Below are positions 37,808 through 47,323 of a stretch of 64,000 bases of DNA, piece after piece; position 1 is the first letter of the stretch; every line of letters starts with the position of its first letter. Source of the stretch: Bacillus thuringiensis (GTDB lineage: Bacteria; Bacillota; Bacilli; Bacillales; Bacillaceae_G). Made by a program: the position numbers and the translations under genes. Location of the stretch: positions 4,275,501-4,339,500 of the forward strand of contig NZ_CP155559.1 in NCBI RefSeq assembly GCF_022095615.2, read 5' to 3'. The notes under the pieces are model-generated. The model was not told the DNA's origin. It searched no databases and worked only from the letters and a program-made list of their open reading frames with translations.

Positions 37808-37828
37808 AGGTATTTCCTCCTCTATCTA

Positions 37829-38344
37829 TTACTTATCGTTTTTCGGTGCTAAAACTAAGAACATACTACGTCCTTCCATTTTAGGCTTAGATTCAATTGT
37901 ACTAACTTCAGCACAAGCTTCTGAGAAGCGATCTAAAACACGTTGACCGATTTCTTTATGAGTAATGGCACGTCCTTTAAAGCGAATTGACGCTTTAACC
38001 TTGTCGCCTTTCTCTAAAAACTTGATAGCATTACGAAGTTTTGTGTTAAAGTCGTGTTCATCAATTGTTGGACTTAAACGAACTTCTTTCATGCTAATTA
38101 CTTTTTGATTTTTGCGCTGTTCTTTTTCTTTCTTCTGTTGCTCAAAGCGGAATTTACCGTAGTCCATAATGCGGCATACTGGCGGTTTCGCATTTGGAGC
38201 AACTAATACTAAATCAAGATTAAGATTTGCAGCTAAGTCTAAAGCGTCATTACGAGACTTGATTCCAAGTTGATCGCCATTTGCACCAACTAAACGTACT
38301 TCACGTGCACGAATTTGCTCGTTAATCATCATATCCTTGCTAAT
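37829..38344 (-). CDS. infC: Translation initiation factor IF-3 with AUU start
   Basis: 171 aa. The start is ATT at 38344 (ATT AGC AAG GAT ATG ATG), 7 nt after GGAGGTG. This matches the known AUU start of Bacillus infC, and the in-frame ATG far upstream would lie within the leader. IF-3 binds the 30S subunit and rejects non-standard start codons, so an AUU start gives self-limiting synthesis. N-domain ~5-75, linker rich in Lys/Glu, C-domain ~85-168. The leader also has an L20-type attenuator. Confidence 0.95.
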   Translation of the reverse strand: MSKDMMINEQIRAREVRLVGANGDQLGIKSRNDALDLAANLNLDLVLVAPNAKPPVCRIMDYGKFRFEQQKKEKEQRKNQKVISMKEVRLSPTIDEHDFNTKLRNAIKFLEKGDKVKASIRFKGRAITHKEIGQRVLDRFSEACAEVSTIESKPKMEGRSMFLVLAPKNDK

Positions 38345-38540
38345 AGTAAGCCACCTCCAAGGTTTTCTCAGAACATATTTTGTAGTCATAGAACCCGACA
38401 AAAAAAGTGCGGGCATACGACACCCACACTTGTAAATTCTTAAGTAAGAAATACATTTACCTGTAAACTGCGAATGCGTCCATCAGGTGAGAAGCGGGTG
38501 CTTCTACTTGTTCCACAAAACAATATTCTATTATCCTTGA
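38345..38540 (-). promoter_or_regulatory. L20-type leader with attenuator before infC
   Basis: About 190 nt lie between the promoter and the AUU start. A 9-bp terminator stem AAGTGTGGG/CCCGCACTT (38405-38413/38423-38431) followed by T7 lies 60 nt before infC. This fits the Bacillus leader in which L20 binding favours termination. Confidence 0.8.
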
Positions 38541-38542
38541 TG

Positions 38543-38571
38543 AGTTTATCATAGGACATGACGTCTGTCAA
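38543..38571 (-). promoter_or_regulatory. infC operon promoter
   Basis: On the minus strand TTGACA, 17-bp spacer, TAAACT. Confidence 0.7.
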
Positions 38572-38700
38572 GAAGACGCGATGTGTTTTACTAACAACAA
38601 GAAATATTGTAACAAACAACTAACATACTTGCAATACTTTTTTATGATAAGTATAGTTTGGTTATTTTTTCTAGTTTTTCTCTTTTATAATACATATAAA

Positions 38701-38720
38701 AGCCGCGGTATACCGCGGCT
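38701..38720 (-). terminator. thrS terminator
   Basis: A 20-bp perfect palindrome AGCCGCGGTATACCGCGGCT followed by TTTTATAT on the minus strand. Confidence 0.8.
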
Positions 38721-38725
38721 CTGTC

Positions 38726-40663
38726 TTATCGTTTTCCTTCTACTTTAATCATATCAACAAAAGCATCTAGTGCAATTGTTTCTGATTTTTGTTCACCATA
38801 TTTACGTACGTTTACGCCGTTTTCAGTCACTTCATTGTCACCTACTACAAGCATGTACGGAATTTTTTGCATTTGCGCTTCACGGATTTTGTAACCGATC
38901 TTCTCTTCACGAGTATCTAATTCAACACGGATACCAGCACGACGTAATTCGTCTTGTACTTTCTTCGCATAGTCTAAATGTACTTGCGGAGAAACTGGAA
39001 TTACTTGTGCTTGAACTGGAGCTAACCAAGTTGGGAATGCACCTTTGTATTCTTCAATTAAGAAGGCTACGAAACGTTCCATAGTTGATACAACACCACG
39101 GTGAATTACAACTGGACGATGTTGTTTACCGTCTTCACCAACGTAAGCTAATTCAAATCGTTCTGGAAGTAAGAAGTCTAATTGTACAGTTGAAAGTGTT
39201 TCGTCTTTTCCAAGAGCAGTACGAACTTGAACGTCAAGTTTTGGACCGTAGAATGCCGCTTCACCTTCAGCTTCATAATAATCAAGACCCATTTCATCCA
39301 TAGCTTCTTTTAACATACCTTGTGCTTTTTCCCACATCTCGTCATCAGCATAGTACTTTTTAGTATCAGCTGGGTCACGATAAGATAGACGGAATGAATA
39401 GTTCTCCAAACCGAAATCTTTGTACACTTCTAGCGTTAAGTTTACAACACGTTTTAACTCTTCTTTAATTTGATCTGGGCGAACGAAAATGTGCGCATCG
39501 TTTAAAGTCATTCCGCGTACACGTTGTAATCCAGATAACGCACCTGACATTTCATAGCGGTGCATTGTTCCAAGTTCCGCAATACGGATTGGTAATTCAC
39601 GGTAGCTATGAATATCATTTTTATAAACCATCATGTGGTGAGGGCAGTTCATTGGACGAAGAACTAACTCTTCATTATCCATTTCCATTGATGGGAACAT
39701 ACCATCACGGTAGTGATTCCAGTGACCAGAAGTTTCATAAAGCTCTCTGCTTCCTAGTACTGGAGTGTATACGTGATCATAGCCTAAGCTTGCTTCTTTA
39801 TCAACGATGTAACGCTCAATAATGCGGCGGATTGTTGCACCTTTTGGTAACCAAAGTGGTAAACCTTGTCCTACTTTTTGGCTATTAGTAAATAGTTTTA
39901 ATTCTTTACCTAATTTACGGTGATCGCGCTCTTTCGCTTCTTCAAGCATACGTAAGTGCTCATCTAATTCTGCTTTCTTAACGAATGCAGTACCGTAAAT
40001 ACGTTGTAGCATTTTATTATTGCTATCACCGCGCCAGTAAGCACCCGCAACGCTTAATAATTTAAATACTTTAATTTTCCCTGTAGATGGAAGGTGAACA
40101 CCACGGCAAAGGTCGAAGAATTCGCCTTGCTCATAGATTGAAATAACTGCATCTTCTGGAAGATCGTTAATTAAATCTAATTTTAACTCATCGCCGATTT
40201 CTTCAAAGCGACGAAGTGCTTCTGCGCGTGGTACTTCATGACGAACGATTTCTAAGTTCTCGTTCACAATTTTTTGCATTTCTTTTTCGATTTTCTTGAA
40301 GTCTTCAACTGTAATTGCTTCTTCCATATCAATATCGTAGTAGAAGCCATTTTCGATTACTGGACCAATGCCAAGCTCAAGCTTAGCATCTTTATATAAA
40401 CGTTTTAACGCTTGTGCTAAAAGGTGGGCTGTTGAATGGCGTAAAATGTATAAGCCATCTTCAGAATCTAATGTAATAATAGAAACTGCACCATCTTCTT
40501 CGATTGGTGTAACAAGATCGATCATCTCATCGTTTAATTTTCCAGCCACAGCTTTTTTCTTTAAGCCTGGGCTAATAGAAGCTGCGATTTCTTCAGTTGT
40601 TACGCCTTTTGGAAACTCCTTCACAGCTCCATCAGGGAAAGTAATTTTAACTACATCTGCCAT
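38726..40663 (-). CDS. thrS: Threonyl-tRNA synthetase
   Basis: 645 aa from ATG 40663 (GTG 40666 immediately before is also possible). TGS domain (~1-63), editing domain with HSTAHLLAQ, catalytic class II core (~240-535) and C-terminal anticodon-binding domain (~540-640). It charges tRNA-Thr and removes mischarged Ser. Its leader is a Thr-specific T-box. Followed by a terminator and preceded by ytxC. Confidence 0.97.
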   Translation of the reverse strand: MADVVKITFPDGAVKEFPKGVTTEEIAASISPGLKKKAVAGKLNDEMIDLVTPIEEDGAVSIITLDSEDGLYILRHSTAHLLAQALKRLYKDAKLELGIGPVIENGFYYDIDMEEAITVEDFKKIEKEMQKIVNENLEIVRHEVPRAEALRRFEEIGDELKLDLINDLPEDAVISIYEQGEFFDLCRGVHLPSTGKIKVFKLLSVAGAYWRGDSNNKMLQRIYGTAFVKKAELDEHLRMLEEAKERDHRKLGKELKLFTNSQKVGQGLPLWLPKGATIRRIIERYIVDKEASLGYDHVYTPVLGSRELYETSGHWNHYRDGMFPSMEMDNEELVLRPMNCPHHMMVYKNDIHSYRELPIRIAELGTMHRYEMSGALSGLQRVRGMTLNDAHIFVRPDQIKEELKRVVNLTLEVYKDFGLENYSFRLSYRDPADTKKYYADDEMWEKAQGMLKEAMDEMGLDYYEAEGEAAFYGPKLDVQVRTALGKDETLSTVQLDFLLPERFELAYVGEDGKQHRPVVIHRGVVSTMERFVAFLIEEYKGAFPTWLAPVQAQVIPVSPQVHLDYAKKVQDELRRAGIRVELDTREEKIGYKIREAQMQKIPYMLVVGDNEVTENGVNVRKYGEQKSETIALDAFVDMIKVEGKR

Positions 40664-40689
40664 CACTGGTCACTCCTCTTTTTTTCAAA

Positions 40690-40945
40690 ATAAAAAACAC
40701 TCATCCCGTAAAAAGGGACGAGTGTTGAATTCGTGGTTCCACCCTTGTTCCAATTAACCTTATTGTTAATTGCTCAAGTTCAACATAACGGTGTTGTCCG
40801 TTAGCAATTACTAGAAAAAACCGTTCACTGCTAAAGTTTAGAGGTGGTAAGTAATAATCTCGTACTAGGAAGCTCACACCCTAAGGCTTCCCTCTCTGAA
40901 AATCGTAGAAAACTACTCATGTCCTCATCATGACATTTCAATATA
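40690..40945 (-). promoter_or_regulatory. T-box leader of thrS (Thr specifier ACC)
   Basis: Stem I is nearly identical to the brnQ leader (CTACGATTTTCAGAGAGGGA at ~40890-40910). Specifier ACC is followed by A and CCUC (~40842-40849). The T-box bulge is UGGAACCACG (~40731-40743). The terminator stem at 40693-40726 is followed by TTTTTTATTTT. Confidence 0.9.
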
Positions 40946-40971
40946 TTTCATTTATGTAGGTAATTATATGC

Positions 40972-41853
40972 TCAAAAACTTAGAAAATCAAGGGCGTTAC
41001 CTTTATTTTTTAAATTTTTCACATTGCGCTCAAACTCATGTAATCCATGTAATTGGACCCGTTCTTGAAATACATTTCGCAAAGTAATAATCATATTATG
41101 GTCTTGTTCTTTCGTATATAAATAAATTTTTTTCGGCGAAATAGAAAGAAGTGGTGCAATTACTTTCGTATCAATATATACATCCTTTTGCTGTAATAAT
41201 TCCTCGTCTATATATTGGACTAATTTCTCCTGTTTTAAACGTCTACCTTTATCATCATAGAAAATAAAACTTTCATCAAAAATAAGATGCACACAGGACA
41301 AACGTGATTTTCTGCTGCGTACTTGTTGCCTTAGCGTCTCAATAAACATTTGATATTCTTGTTCCAACTTATACTCATCAATCGACACTTCAGCAAGCTT
41401 AGTTACCATTTCCCTATATGTACGAAGGCGAAAGCGAACATATGATGAAAACGAAAACGAAAGCGGATCACAAAGCCAGTTATTTAAAGAGGATTTAATA
41501 TATGATTCAAATGTATGGCGTGTTAATTCACGAGCAATCCCTTTTCTTCTTCCGTTTAAAATTTCTTGTGCCATATTCAATATTTGATGACACTCTTCCT
41601 CTTCTTCATAAAAAAACTTTTCTTTTAAGATTGTATAAATCCACTCATTTTGCTTTACATTCACAATGAAATATACCATTACTGGCAATAAAATCTTTTC
41701 AATATAATTCGATTCACATACTGGTATGTGAATCGCCACCTTTTGTTCCTGTAAATACACATTCGTTTCCTTATATAACAGTCCCGCTCTTTTCAATAGT
41801 TGTCTATATACATGCATAGCATCATTTTTTTCTTCGAAGCAAATTTCAATCAC
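40972..41853 (-). CDS. ytxC: YtxC-like sporulation protein
   Basis: 293 aa from GTG 41853 with AAAGGGGGG 6 nt upstream. A soluble helical protein with a basic middle part. The segments NWLCDPLSFSFSSYVRFRLRTY and ISPKKIYLYTKE fit the YtxC family encoded upstream of thrS in Bacillus. Some family members are linked to sporulation; biochemical function is unknown. Assignment rests on position and general resemblance. Confidence 0.78.
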   Translation of the reverse strand: MIEICFEEKNDAMHVYRQLLKRAGLLYKETNVYLQEQKVAIHIPVCESNYIEKILLPVMVYFIVNVKQNEWIYTILKEKFFYEEEEECHQILNMAQEILNGRRKGIARELTRHTFESYIKSSLNNWLCDPLSFSFSSYVRFRLRTYREMVTKLAEVSIDEYKLEQEYQMFIETLRQQVRSRKSRLSCVHLIFDESFIFYDDKGRRLKQEKLVQYIDEELLQQKDVYIDTKVIAPLLSISPKKIYLYTKEQDHNMIITLRNVFQERVQLHGLHEFERNVKNLKNKGNALDFLSF

Positions 41854-42106
41854 TTTTGTCCCCCCTTTTATCCCTGCTCTAAAGGATTGTATCTATACGT
41901 TACAAATCCTATAAGAGTCCGTCCCGCGTGAAGTTCACTCTTAGTAGAATTACATTTCCTATCGTTAGAAAATCCACTCGATATGGCTTGCTAATTTTAT
42001 ATATATTAAGGGAGGGAGAAAAAAATGATACAAGCTACAATGAATTTTCCATAAGACCTTTTCGTTTTACAATTCACCTAGTCTGAAAAGTGTTCAAAAC
42101 GAAAAA

Positions 42107-42130
42107 AGAGCAAGCTTTTCAGCTTACTCT
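42107..42130 (-). terminator. dnaB-dnaI terminator
   Basis: A 10-bp AGAGCAAGCT/AGCTTACTCT stem (one mismatch) with a 4-nt loop, followed by TTTTTT on the minus strand. Confidence 0.8.
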
Positions 42131-43069
42131 TTACTTATGACGTCGGTTTTTCCCGCCAATTGGAATTGGCTTCGCTAAATATTTAATTCGTTCCATAATA
42201 CGCGCTGCTTTCATTTGTTCTGCTTCACCACGTTGTGTATACGTTAAATGATGTTCCAATTCCTTGAAATCAAAGTTAGACGTAAAGAACGTCGGTAAGT
42301 TTTCTAACATACGGAATTGCAAAATTGCGCCAAGTACATCGTCACGCACAAAGCTTGACATCGCTTCTGCTCCGATATCATCTAGCATTAAAACTTGTAC
42401 GCGTTTCACCGCATCAATCTTTTCCCCAATCGAATTATCTTGAATCGAACTTTTAATTTCACGTAGAAATTCAGGGAAGTATACGAGCATCGAACTTATT
42501 TTCTTTTGAGCAAGCTCATTCGCCATTGCTCCTAACAAATACGTTTTCCCTACACCAAATTTACCGTACAAATACAAACCTTGTACTTTTTTACCAGGTT
42601 CATATGTACTTAAAAATTCATTGGCAGCACCAATTGCATCAATACGCGCATCTAAATCTGAAGGATCTAAATTTTCCATCGTTGCCTGTAAAATGTCAGT
42701 TGGCATATATACACTTTGAACGAGTTTTTCATATTTCTTTCTCTCGTCATACGCTACTTTTCTAACGCAACGATCGTATTGAATATCAATCATCTTCCCT
42801 TGGATAACAAGCTTTGGCTCATATCCTTGCAGCATGTTTTTACACGAACCTAGATCCGGACAATCCGCGCAACCTACACTTTGCCCAATATATTCGTATA
42901 ACTTCACAAGGCTGCGCTCAATCATAGAAGTTGTTACTTCACCTTGATGTTCGTCTATAAATTCTTTCACACGCGGATGTGCCATTACTTCCGCCTTTAA
43001 TACTTCATATCTATTTTTAAAATTTTTATTTTCCATTAACTTTGCAAATGAATTTTGAATATGCTCCAT
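42131..43069 (-). CDS. dnaI: Primosomal helicase loader DnaI
   Basis: 312 aa. An N-terminal domain that binds the DnaC helicase, with a zinc-binding cluster near CADCPDLGSCKNM (~67-76), precedes an AAA+ ATPase: Walker A LYGKFGVGKTYL (~168-178), Walker B VLMLDDIGAE, and sensor segment FFTSNFD. It loads the replicative helicase at oriC and stalled forks. It lies 33 nt after dnaB in the same operon. Confidence 0.95.
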   Translation of the reverse strand: MEHIQNSFAKLMENKNFKNRYEVLKAEVMAHPRVKEFIDEHQGEVTTSMIERSLVKLYEYIGQSVGCADCPDLGSCKNMLQGYEPKLVIQGKMIDIQYDRCVRKVAYDERKKYEKLVQSVYMPTDILQATMENLDPSDLDARIDAIGAANEFLSTYEPGKKVQGLYLYGKFGVGKTYLLGAMANELAQKKISSMLVYFPEFLREIKSSIQDNSIGEKIDAVKRVQVLMLDDIGAEAMSSFVRDDVLGAILQFRMLENLPTFFTSNFDFKELEHHLTYTQRGEAEQMKAARIMERIKYLAKPIPIGGKNRRHK

Positions 43070-43102
43070 TTTCTCACCTCAAAGAGCGTTCATTCTCTTC
43101 TA

Positions 43103-44515
43103 TTAATCACGCTTATATTTTTTTAACACTTCTTCTAGTCGTTTTCGTTCATCGTCTAACGTACTCGCATCTTTTTTCTTACTTATATCTTTCTTCACTG
43201 TTTCTGTTTCTTTCTCTTGTTCTTTCGGCTCTTCTTTCAGCCAATCTGGTACCATTTCTGTTCGCACTGTTTTCTTCGACGTACGACCTTTTTTCTTCGT
43301 CTCAGCCCATTCTTGATATTGACGATTTTCTTCTTTCGCTAACGCCATTGCTTCAGCTACTGTACCGACCTTTTTACGTGCCCAATGCCCAGCAATTTTC
43401 TCCACATACGTTTTCGCAAGTTTCATATCTGAGCGTAGCATAACGTAATAAATAAGTACATTCACAACACCTGGCGTTAATTTTTGATTGATCATTACAT
43501 CTTCAACGATTTGTAAGTCAGCCTTTGTCGCCTCTGCACCACCAGAGATTTCTTTCAATAGTTGTTTTGGTGAGATTTCCTCTAACTGTTTGATTAACAT
43601 CTCTTCTTGCGTAGAAGGCTCTTTCCCTTTCATCATACGTGCAGCGTGAGGCTGTACCCTTTCACTTAATACAGGTAACGCTTGACCGTTTTCGAACTGA
43701 TACCAATCACGTGCTCCTTTTCTAAGCCTTTCGATATCAATTGTCTGCATCTCTGTCACCGTACCAAGAACGATATTTTGCATCGATAACACATCTACAT
43801 CGTACACGTAAGCAAGTGTAATGACACACTCTCGCACTTGATCTGTAATTGCCTTTTTAGGGACAAGAGCGGACAAGCCATCTACAAATAAGGAGAAATC
43901 AAAGAAATCATTCCAAACTTTCGGAGCATCTCCCTTCTCGTTACTTGGCATGGCTGTCGTTTTTGGAATACGAAGATCTTCTTGCGCATGCTCAAGCTGT
44001 CCTGGATTAAACGAACCAAACACATCATTGAAAGAACGCGTAACATTTTCATAAGAAGCAAAATCAAATTCTTCTTCTAAGAAATATTGCTTTACTTGAT
44101 TATATTTTGTCCGACTCAATCGATTGTATAAAAAGATGCTTAACACAATATCATCAAAAAACTGCTTCGGAGATAAAGGTGGTTGCAATTCGTATATAAA
44201 CATTCGAATATCTTTTTCTTTCTTAATATATACCTTCAAAAGCCCAATTGCCTCTAACTTTACTCGTTCCTCATATATTTCGGGAAGCTGCATTTGCATG
44301 GTCACCATAAGGGAATGATGTGTATTCTCTTTTCCAAACACACGATCTTGCTCAAGCTCCCCCCATAGCGTCATATATAAGCTAAAAGCTCTACTACCTA
44401 TTAATGGCTGATACAACATCGTTAACACTTTTCGGTCGTAATTATGCAGTAACCCTTTCGCATTTACTTTATAACGATCAATTGGCAATAGCTCCATCCA
44501 TGACTGTTTTTCCAT
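43103..44515 (-). CDS. dnaB: Replication initiation and membrane attachment protein DnaB
   Basis: 470 aa, similar in length to B. subtilis DnaB (472). Two DnaB/DnaD-type domains: N-terminal winged helix (~1-130) and a DDBH2-like domain (~310-400, with KLTPGVVNVLIYYVMLRSDMKL and YVEKIAGHWARKKVGTVAEA). The C-terminus is highly charged. It is a helicase co-loader and is not related to E. coli DnaB helicase. Between nrdR and dnaI, as in B. subtilis. Confidence 0.93.
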   Translation of the reverse strand: MEKQSWMELLPIDRYKVNAKGLLHNYDRKVLTMLYQPLIGSRAFSLYMTLWGELEQDRVFGKENTHHSLMVTMQMQLPEIYEERVKLEAIGLLKVYIKKEKDIRMFIYELQPPLSPKQFFDDIVLSIFLYNRLSRTKYNQVKQYFLEEEFDFASYENVTRSFNDVFGSFNPGQLEHAQEDLRIPKTTAMPSNEKGDAPKVWNDFFDFSLFVDGLSALVPKKAITDQVRECVITLAYVYDVDVLSMQNIVLGTVTEMQTIDIERLRKGARDWYQFENGQALPVLSERVQPHAARMMKGKEPSTQEEMLIKQLEEISPKQLLKEISGGAEATKADLQIVEDVMINQKLTPGVVNVLIYYVMLRSDMKLAKTYVEKIAGHWARKKVGTVAEAMALAKEENRQYQEWAETKKKGRTSKKTVRTEMVPDWLKEEPKEQEKETETVKKDISKKKDASTLDDERKRLEEVLKKYKRD

Positions 44516-44590
44516 TCTTGCTTGTCCTTTCTCTCATCCAATCTATCCTCTACTTCATTCATTCTATCTTCATTATATAATTTCTTAGCG

Positions 44591-44622
44591 AAAAAGAGCT
44601 ATTAGCTTTCGCTTCTAGCTCT
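44591..44622 (-). terminator. nrdR terminator
   Basis: An AGAGCTA/TAGCTCT stem with an inner AGC-GAAA-GCT hairpin (44595-44622) followed by TTTTTC on the minus strand. Confidence 0.75.
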
Positions 44623-44667
44623 CTTATCTCATTACTTACGGTATGTAAAGAGAATAAAATACAACTT

Positions 44668-45129
44668 CTACTCTCTTTCTTTTTGCAGTATATCTTTTAA
44701 TTCTTCAATAAATACATTTAAATCTTTAAATTGGCGATATACAGAAGCAAAACGCACGTAAGCAACATCATCAATATCACGCAGTTCTTCCATAACAATT
44801 TCACCAATCATATCACTTTTCACTTCTGATATACCTAAATTACGAAGTTCACGTTCCACACTTTGAGTTACTTCTTCTAATTGTCTTAAAGATACTGGTC
44901 TTTTTTCGCACGCTTTAATCAAGCCGCGCAAAATCTTTTCTTTATTAAACTCTTCTCGTGTGCCTTCTTTTTTTACAACGATAAGAGGTGACTCTTCTAC
45001 TCTTTCAAATGTCGTAAAGCGACTTAAACAACTTTCACACTCTCTCCTTCTTCGAATAGAGCGCCCCTCGTCTACCGGACGCGAATCTAACACTCTTGTA
45101 CCATTATGAGAACAGGATGGACAACGCAA
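44668..45129 (-). CDS. nrdR: Transcriptional repressor NrdR
   Basis: 153 aa from TTG 45129 (MRCPSC...), 8 nt after GGAG; a GTG three codons earlier overlaps the ribosome site. A zinc ribbon (C3, C6, C31, C34) is followed by an ATP-cone (~49-139). It represses ribonucleotide reductase genes when dATP/ATP is bound. Upstream of dnaB as in other Bacilli. Confidence 0.95.
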   Translation of the reverse strand: MRCPSCSHNGTRVLDSRPVDEGRSIRRRRECESCLSRFTTFERVEESPLIVVKKEGTREEFNKEKILRGLIKACEKRPVSLRQLEEVTQSVERELRNLGISEVKSDMIGEIVMEELRDIDDVAYVRFASVYRQFKDLNVFIEELKDILQKERE

Positions 45130-45358
45130 TATATTCACTCCTTTACACTATACTCTTTATTTTTTCTCTACTTACTTCATCTGACAATATATATACAATA
45201 TTATATAACTCATTCTAACTCTCTTACCACTTTAAGTTTAAGCACATTATTTTATCATCTCGTTTTCAAAAATAAGATGGTAGATGGGGTGCTAACTTAT
45301 TCATAAGAGCTTAATTTATTAACTAACGAGTACGTTATATTTTTCCTTTTTTATAAAC
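45130..45358. other. Gap between nrdR and speD terminator
   Basis: About 230 bp of AT-rich DNA that must hold the nrdR promoter. I see no gene and no convincing structure. Confidence 0.4.
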
Positions 45359-45387
45359 TAAAAAAGAGGTGCATTATACACCTCTTT
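45359..45387 (-). terminator. speD terminator
   Basis: A 9-bp AAAGAGGTG/CACCTCTTT stem (45363-45371/45379-45387) with T run on the minus strand. Confidence 0.8.
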
Positions 45388-45413
45388 ACATTTTAAATCA
45401 ATTATGTTCTTTT

Positions 45414-45806
45414 TTAAAGAGCTTTTGTTTCTCTCTGCTTAATTTCGAAGCTACCAGTGCCTCGAGGAAGCTCGATGCTCTCACGCGTTTTTGCGTTTAA
45501 ACCTTCTGCAATATATTCTGCAGCAACATTTGGATCAATACGATCCCCACAAGTATAAACATCAATACTTGCGTAACCGTGCTCCGGAAAGCTATGAATT
45601 GTTAAATGTGATTCCGAGATAATTACTACTCCACTTACACCTTGTGGTGCAAATTTATGGAAAGCAACCTCACGCACTTCAGCACCAGCTCTCAGTGCTG
45701 CATCCACAAATAATTGTTCAATATACGGCATGTCATTAAGCTTGTCGAAATCGCAATCCCAAAGTTCAGCGATTACGTGACGACCCATCGTATCCATAGT
45801 ATCCAT
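45414..45806 (-). CDS. speD: S-adenosylmethionine decarboxylase proenzyme
   Basis: 130 aa. The protein begins [10 protein letters not shown], a duplication of three codons compared with MDTMGRH in other Bacilli; the ribosome site GGGGG lies 9 nt before the first ATG. The self-cleavage site that makes the pyruvoyl group is E65-S66 (IISESHLT); H71 and C86 are the other active-site residues. It makes decarboxylated SAM for spermidine synthesis. Transcribed from its own promoter with a 150-nt structured leader. Confidence 0.95.
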
Positions 45807-45956
45807 TCTACAGTTCCCCCTTGTAAATTTATTCTAACTGTTCGAATTGAAAACTAATTTGCAATTTGGCTTGCTCCACTACCACGGGGGAAAGTTAGTC
45901 CAGAGAGGTCCTAACCCTTTAAGTAGTGACTACGTACCTCAGCTCTTAAGTTTACG
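45807..45956 (-). promoter_or_regulatory. Structured leader of speD with anti-Shine-Dalgarno element
   Basis: The 150-nt leader contains UUCCCCC (45886-45892), complementary over all 7 bases to GGGGGAA of the speD ribosome site (45814-45820). Other pairings are possible: GAGGU with ACCUC, a GUAG/CUAC hairpin, and CUAAC (45894-45898) with two rival GUUAG segments (45911-45916 and 45834-45838). It is not a riboswitch class I recognise. Confidence 0.55.
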
Positions 45957-45962
45957 AGTGTT

Positions 45963-45991
45963 AGTATACTTTGTTTATTTTCATTTTGCAA
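45963..45991 (-). promoter_or_regulatory. speD promoter
   Basis: On the minus strand TTGCAA (45986-45991), 17-bp spacer, TATACT (45963-45968). Confidence 0.75.
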
Positions 45992-46143
45992 CAACAGTTT
46001 TTTCGATTTTCTGTCATATTTTCCTCTTTACTTTTCCCTAAAAAAAATAAACGATTCACAAATACAGTAATCACAACGTTTCGTGGTATGTCCACTTTCA
46101 AAAATATACTTATATAATTTTTTCCCTTTTCAGAAAAAAATAA

Positions 46144-46174
46144 AAAAAAGAGAGCAAATATTCACTTGCCCTCT
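46144..46174 (-). terminator. gapB terminator
   Basis: A 9-bp AGAGAGCAA/TTGCCCTCT stem with one G-U pair (46149-46157/46166-46174), followed by TTTTTTTT on the minus strand. Confidence 0.8.
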
Positions 46175-46185
46175 CCCTTATTCAC

Positions 46186-47214
46186 TTAAATATGTTGCAC
46201 ATTTTTTTGTTTCGCTAATTCGTCAACAACTAACGTTACAAGATCTACAACACGACGAGAGTAGCCCCACTCGTTATCATACCAAGCAAGTACTTTCACT
46301 TTACGATCACCCATTACCATTGTAGATAAACCATCAATAATAGCTGAGTGTGTATTTGTATTAAAGTCAATAGATACTAAAGGCTCTTCGCTGAATTCTA
46401 CAATGCCTTTTAACGCACCGTTTGCAACAGTTTTAAACGCATCGTTAATAGCTTCAACTGTCACATCACGTTTTACATCTACTACTAAGTCAACAAGAGA
46501 CACGTTTGGCGTTGGTACACGAAGTGCCATACCATGAAGTTTTCCGTTTAAGTGCGGAAGAACTTTTGCAAGCGCTTTCGCCGCACCTGTCGTTGTCGGA
46601 ATGATTGATTGTCCGCAAGCACGTGCTCTTCTTAAATCTTTATGTGGGTTATCAATATTTTTTTGGTCATTTGTATAAGCATGGACAGTTGTCATTAAAC
46701 CGTTTTCAATTCCAAATTGCTCATCTAACACCTTAACAACAGGCGCTAAACAGTTTGTTGTGCAAGATGCATTTGAAATAACAGTATGTTTTGTGATATC
46801 TAATTGGTCTTCGTTCACACCAACTACAATTGTTACATCTTCATTTTTACCAGGCGCTGTTAAAATAACTTTTTTCGCTCCAGCTTCAACATGAAGAATT
46901 GCTTTTTCTTTTGAATTAAATTTACCAGTTGCTTCAATTACAACTTCAACACCTAGATCTGTCCAAGGCAATTCCTTTGGATCGCGGTTGTTTAAAAGGC
47001 GAATCATTTTTCCATCAACTAATAAGTGATCTTCAAATGCTTCTACTGTTCCGTCAAACTTGCCGTGAACTGTATCATATTTAATTAAATGTGCTAACGT
47101 TTCAGATGGATAGCTTGCATTGATTGCTACAATTTCGAATGCGCTTTCTTTTATTGCCTGACGAAATACCATTCTCCCAATACGTCCAAATCCATTAATT
47201 GCCACACGAGTCAT
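46186..47214 (-). CDS. gapB: Glyceraldehyde-3-phosphate dehydrogenase GapB (gluconeogenic, NADP type)
   Basis: 342 aa. NAD(P)-binding GFGRIGRMVFRQA, catalytic C151 in SNASCTTNCLAP. After the second strand the protein reads INASYPSETL, lacking the Asp that makes GapA NAD-specific, which fits the NADP-dependent gluconeogenic GapB. It works with phosphoglycerate to triose phosphate flow during growth on TCA carbon. A CcpN-type operator lies just upstream, so it is expected to be off on glucose. Neighbours speD and coaE match B. subtilis. Confidence 0.94.
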   Translation of the reverse strand: MTRVAINGFGRIGRMVFRQAIKESAFEIVAINASYPSETLAHLIKYDTVHGKFDGTVEAFEDHLLVDGKMIRLLNNRDPKELPWTDLGVEVVIEATGKFNSKEKAILHVEAGAKKVILTAPGKNEDVTIVVGVNEDQLDITKHTVISNASCTTNCLAPVVKVLDEQFGIENGLMTTVHAYTNDQKNIDNPHKDLRRARACGQSIIPTTTGAAKALAKVLPHLNGKLHGMALRVPTPNVSLVDLVVDVKRDVTVEAINDAFKTVANGALKGIVEFSEEPLVSIDFNTNTHSAIIDGLSTMVMGDRKVKVLAWYDNEWGYSRRVVDLVTLVVDELAKQKNVQHI

Positions 47215-47234
47215 AATATGTTATCCCCCTTGAA

Positions 47235-47278
47235 TGCGTTATACTATTTATCTCCAATCCCAATAATAGTATAACACA
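47235..47278 (-). promoter_or_regulatory. CcpN-type operator of gapB
   Basis: Bases 47268-47278 read TGTGTTATACT on the minus strand, a full match to the CcpN box TRTGHYATAYW. Bases 47235-47245 read TGCGTTATACT on the plus strand, with one mismatch. Together they form a 14-bp inverted repeat (one mismatch) with 16-bp spacer. Confidence 0.75.
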
Positions 47279-47323
47279 AAAAGGGGATATGTCACTAAGC
47301 ATTTTCATTAATTTCACAATTTT

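Noticed and set aside
45839..45956. A SAM-I riboswitch before speD
   Set aside because: The conserved SAM-I core (GAGGGACTGGCCC-type and AAACCCGGCAACC-type segments) is absent, and the structure differs.
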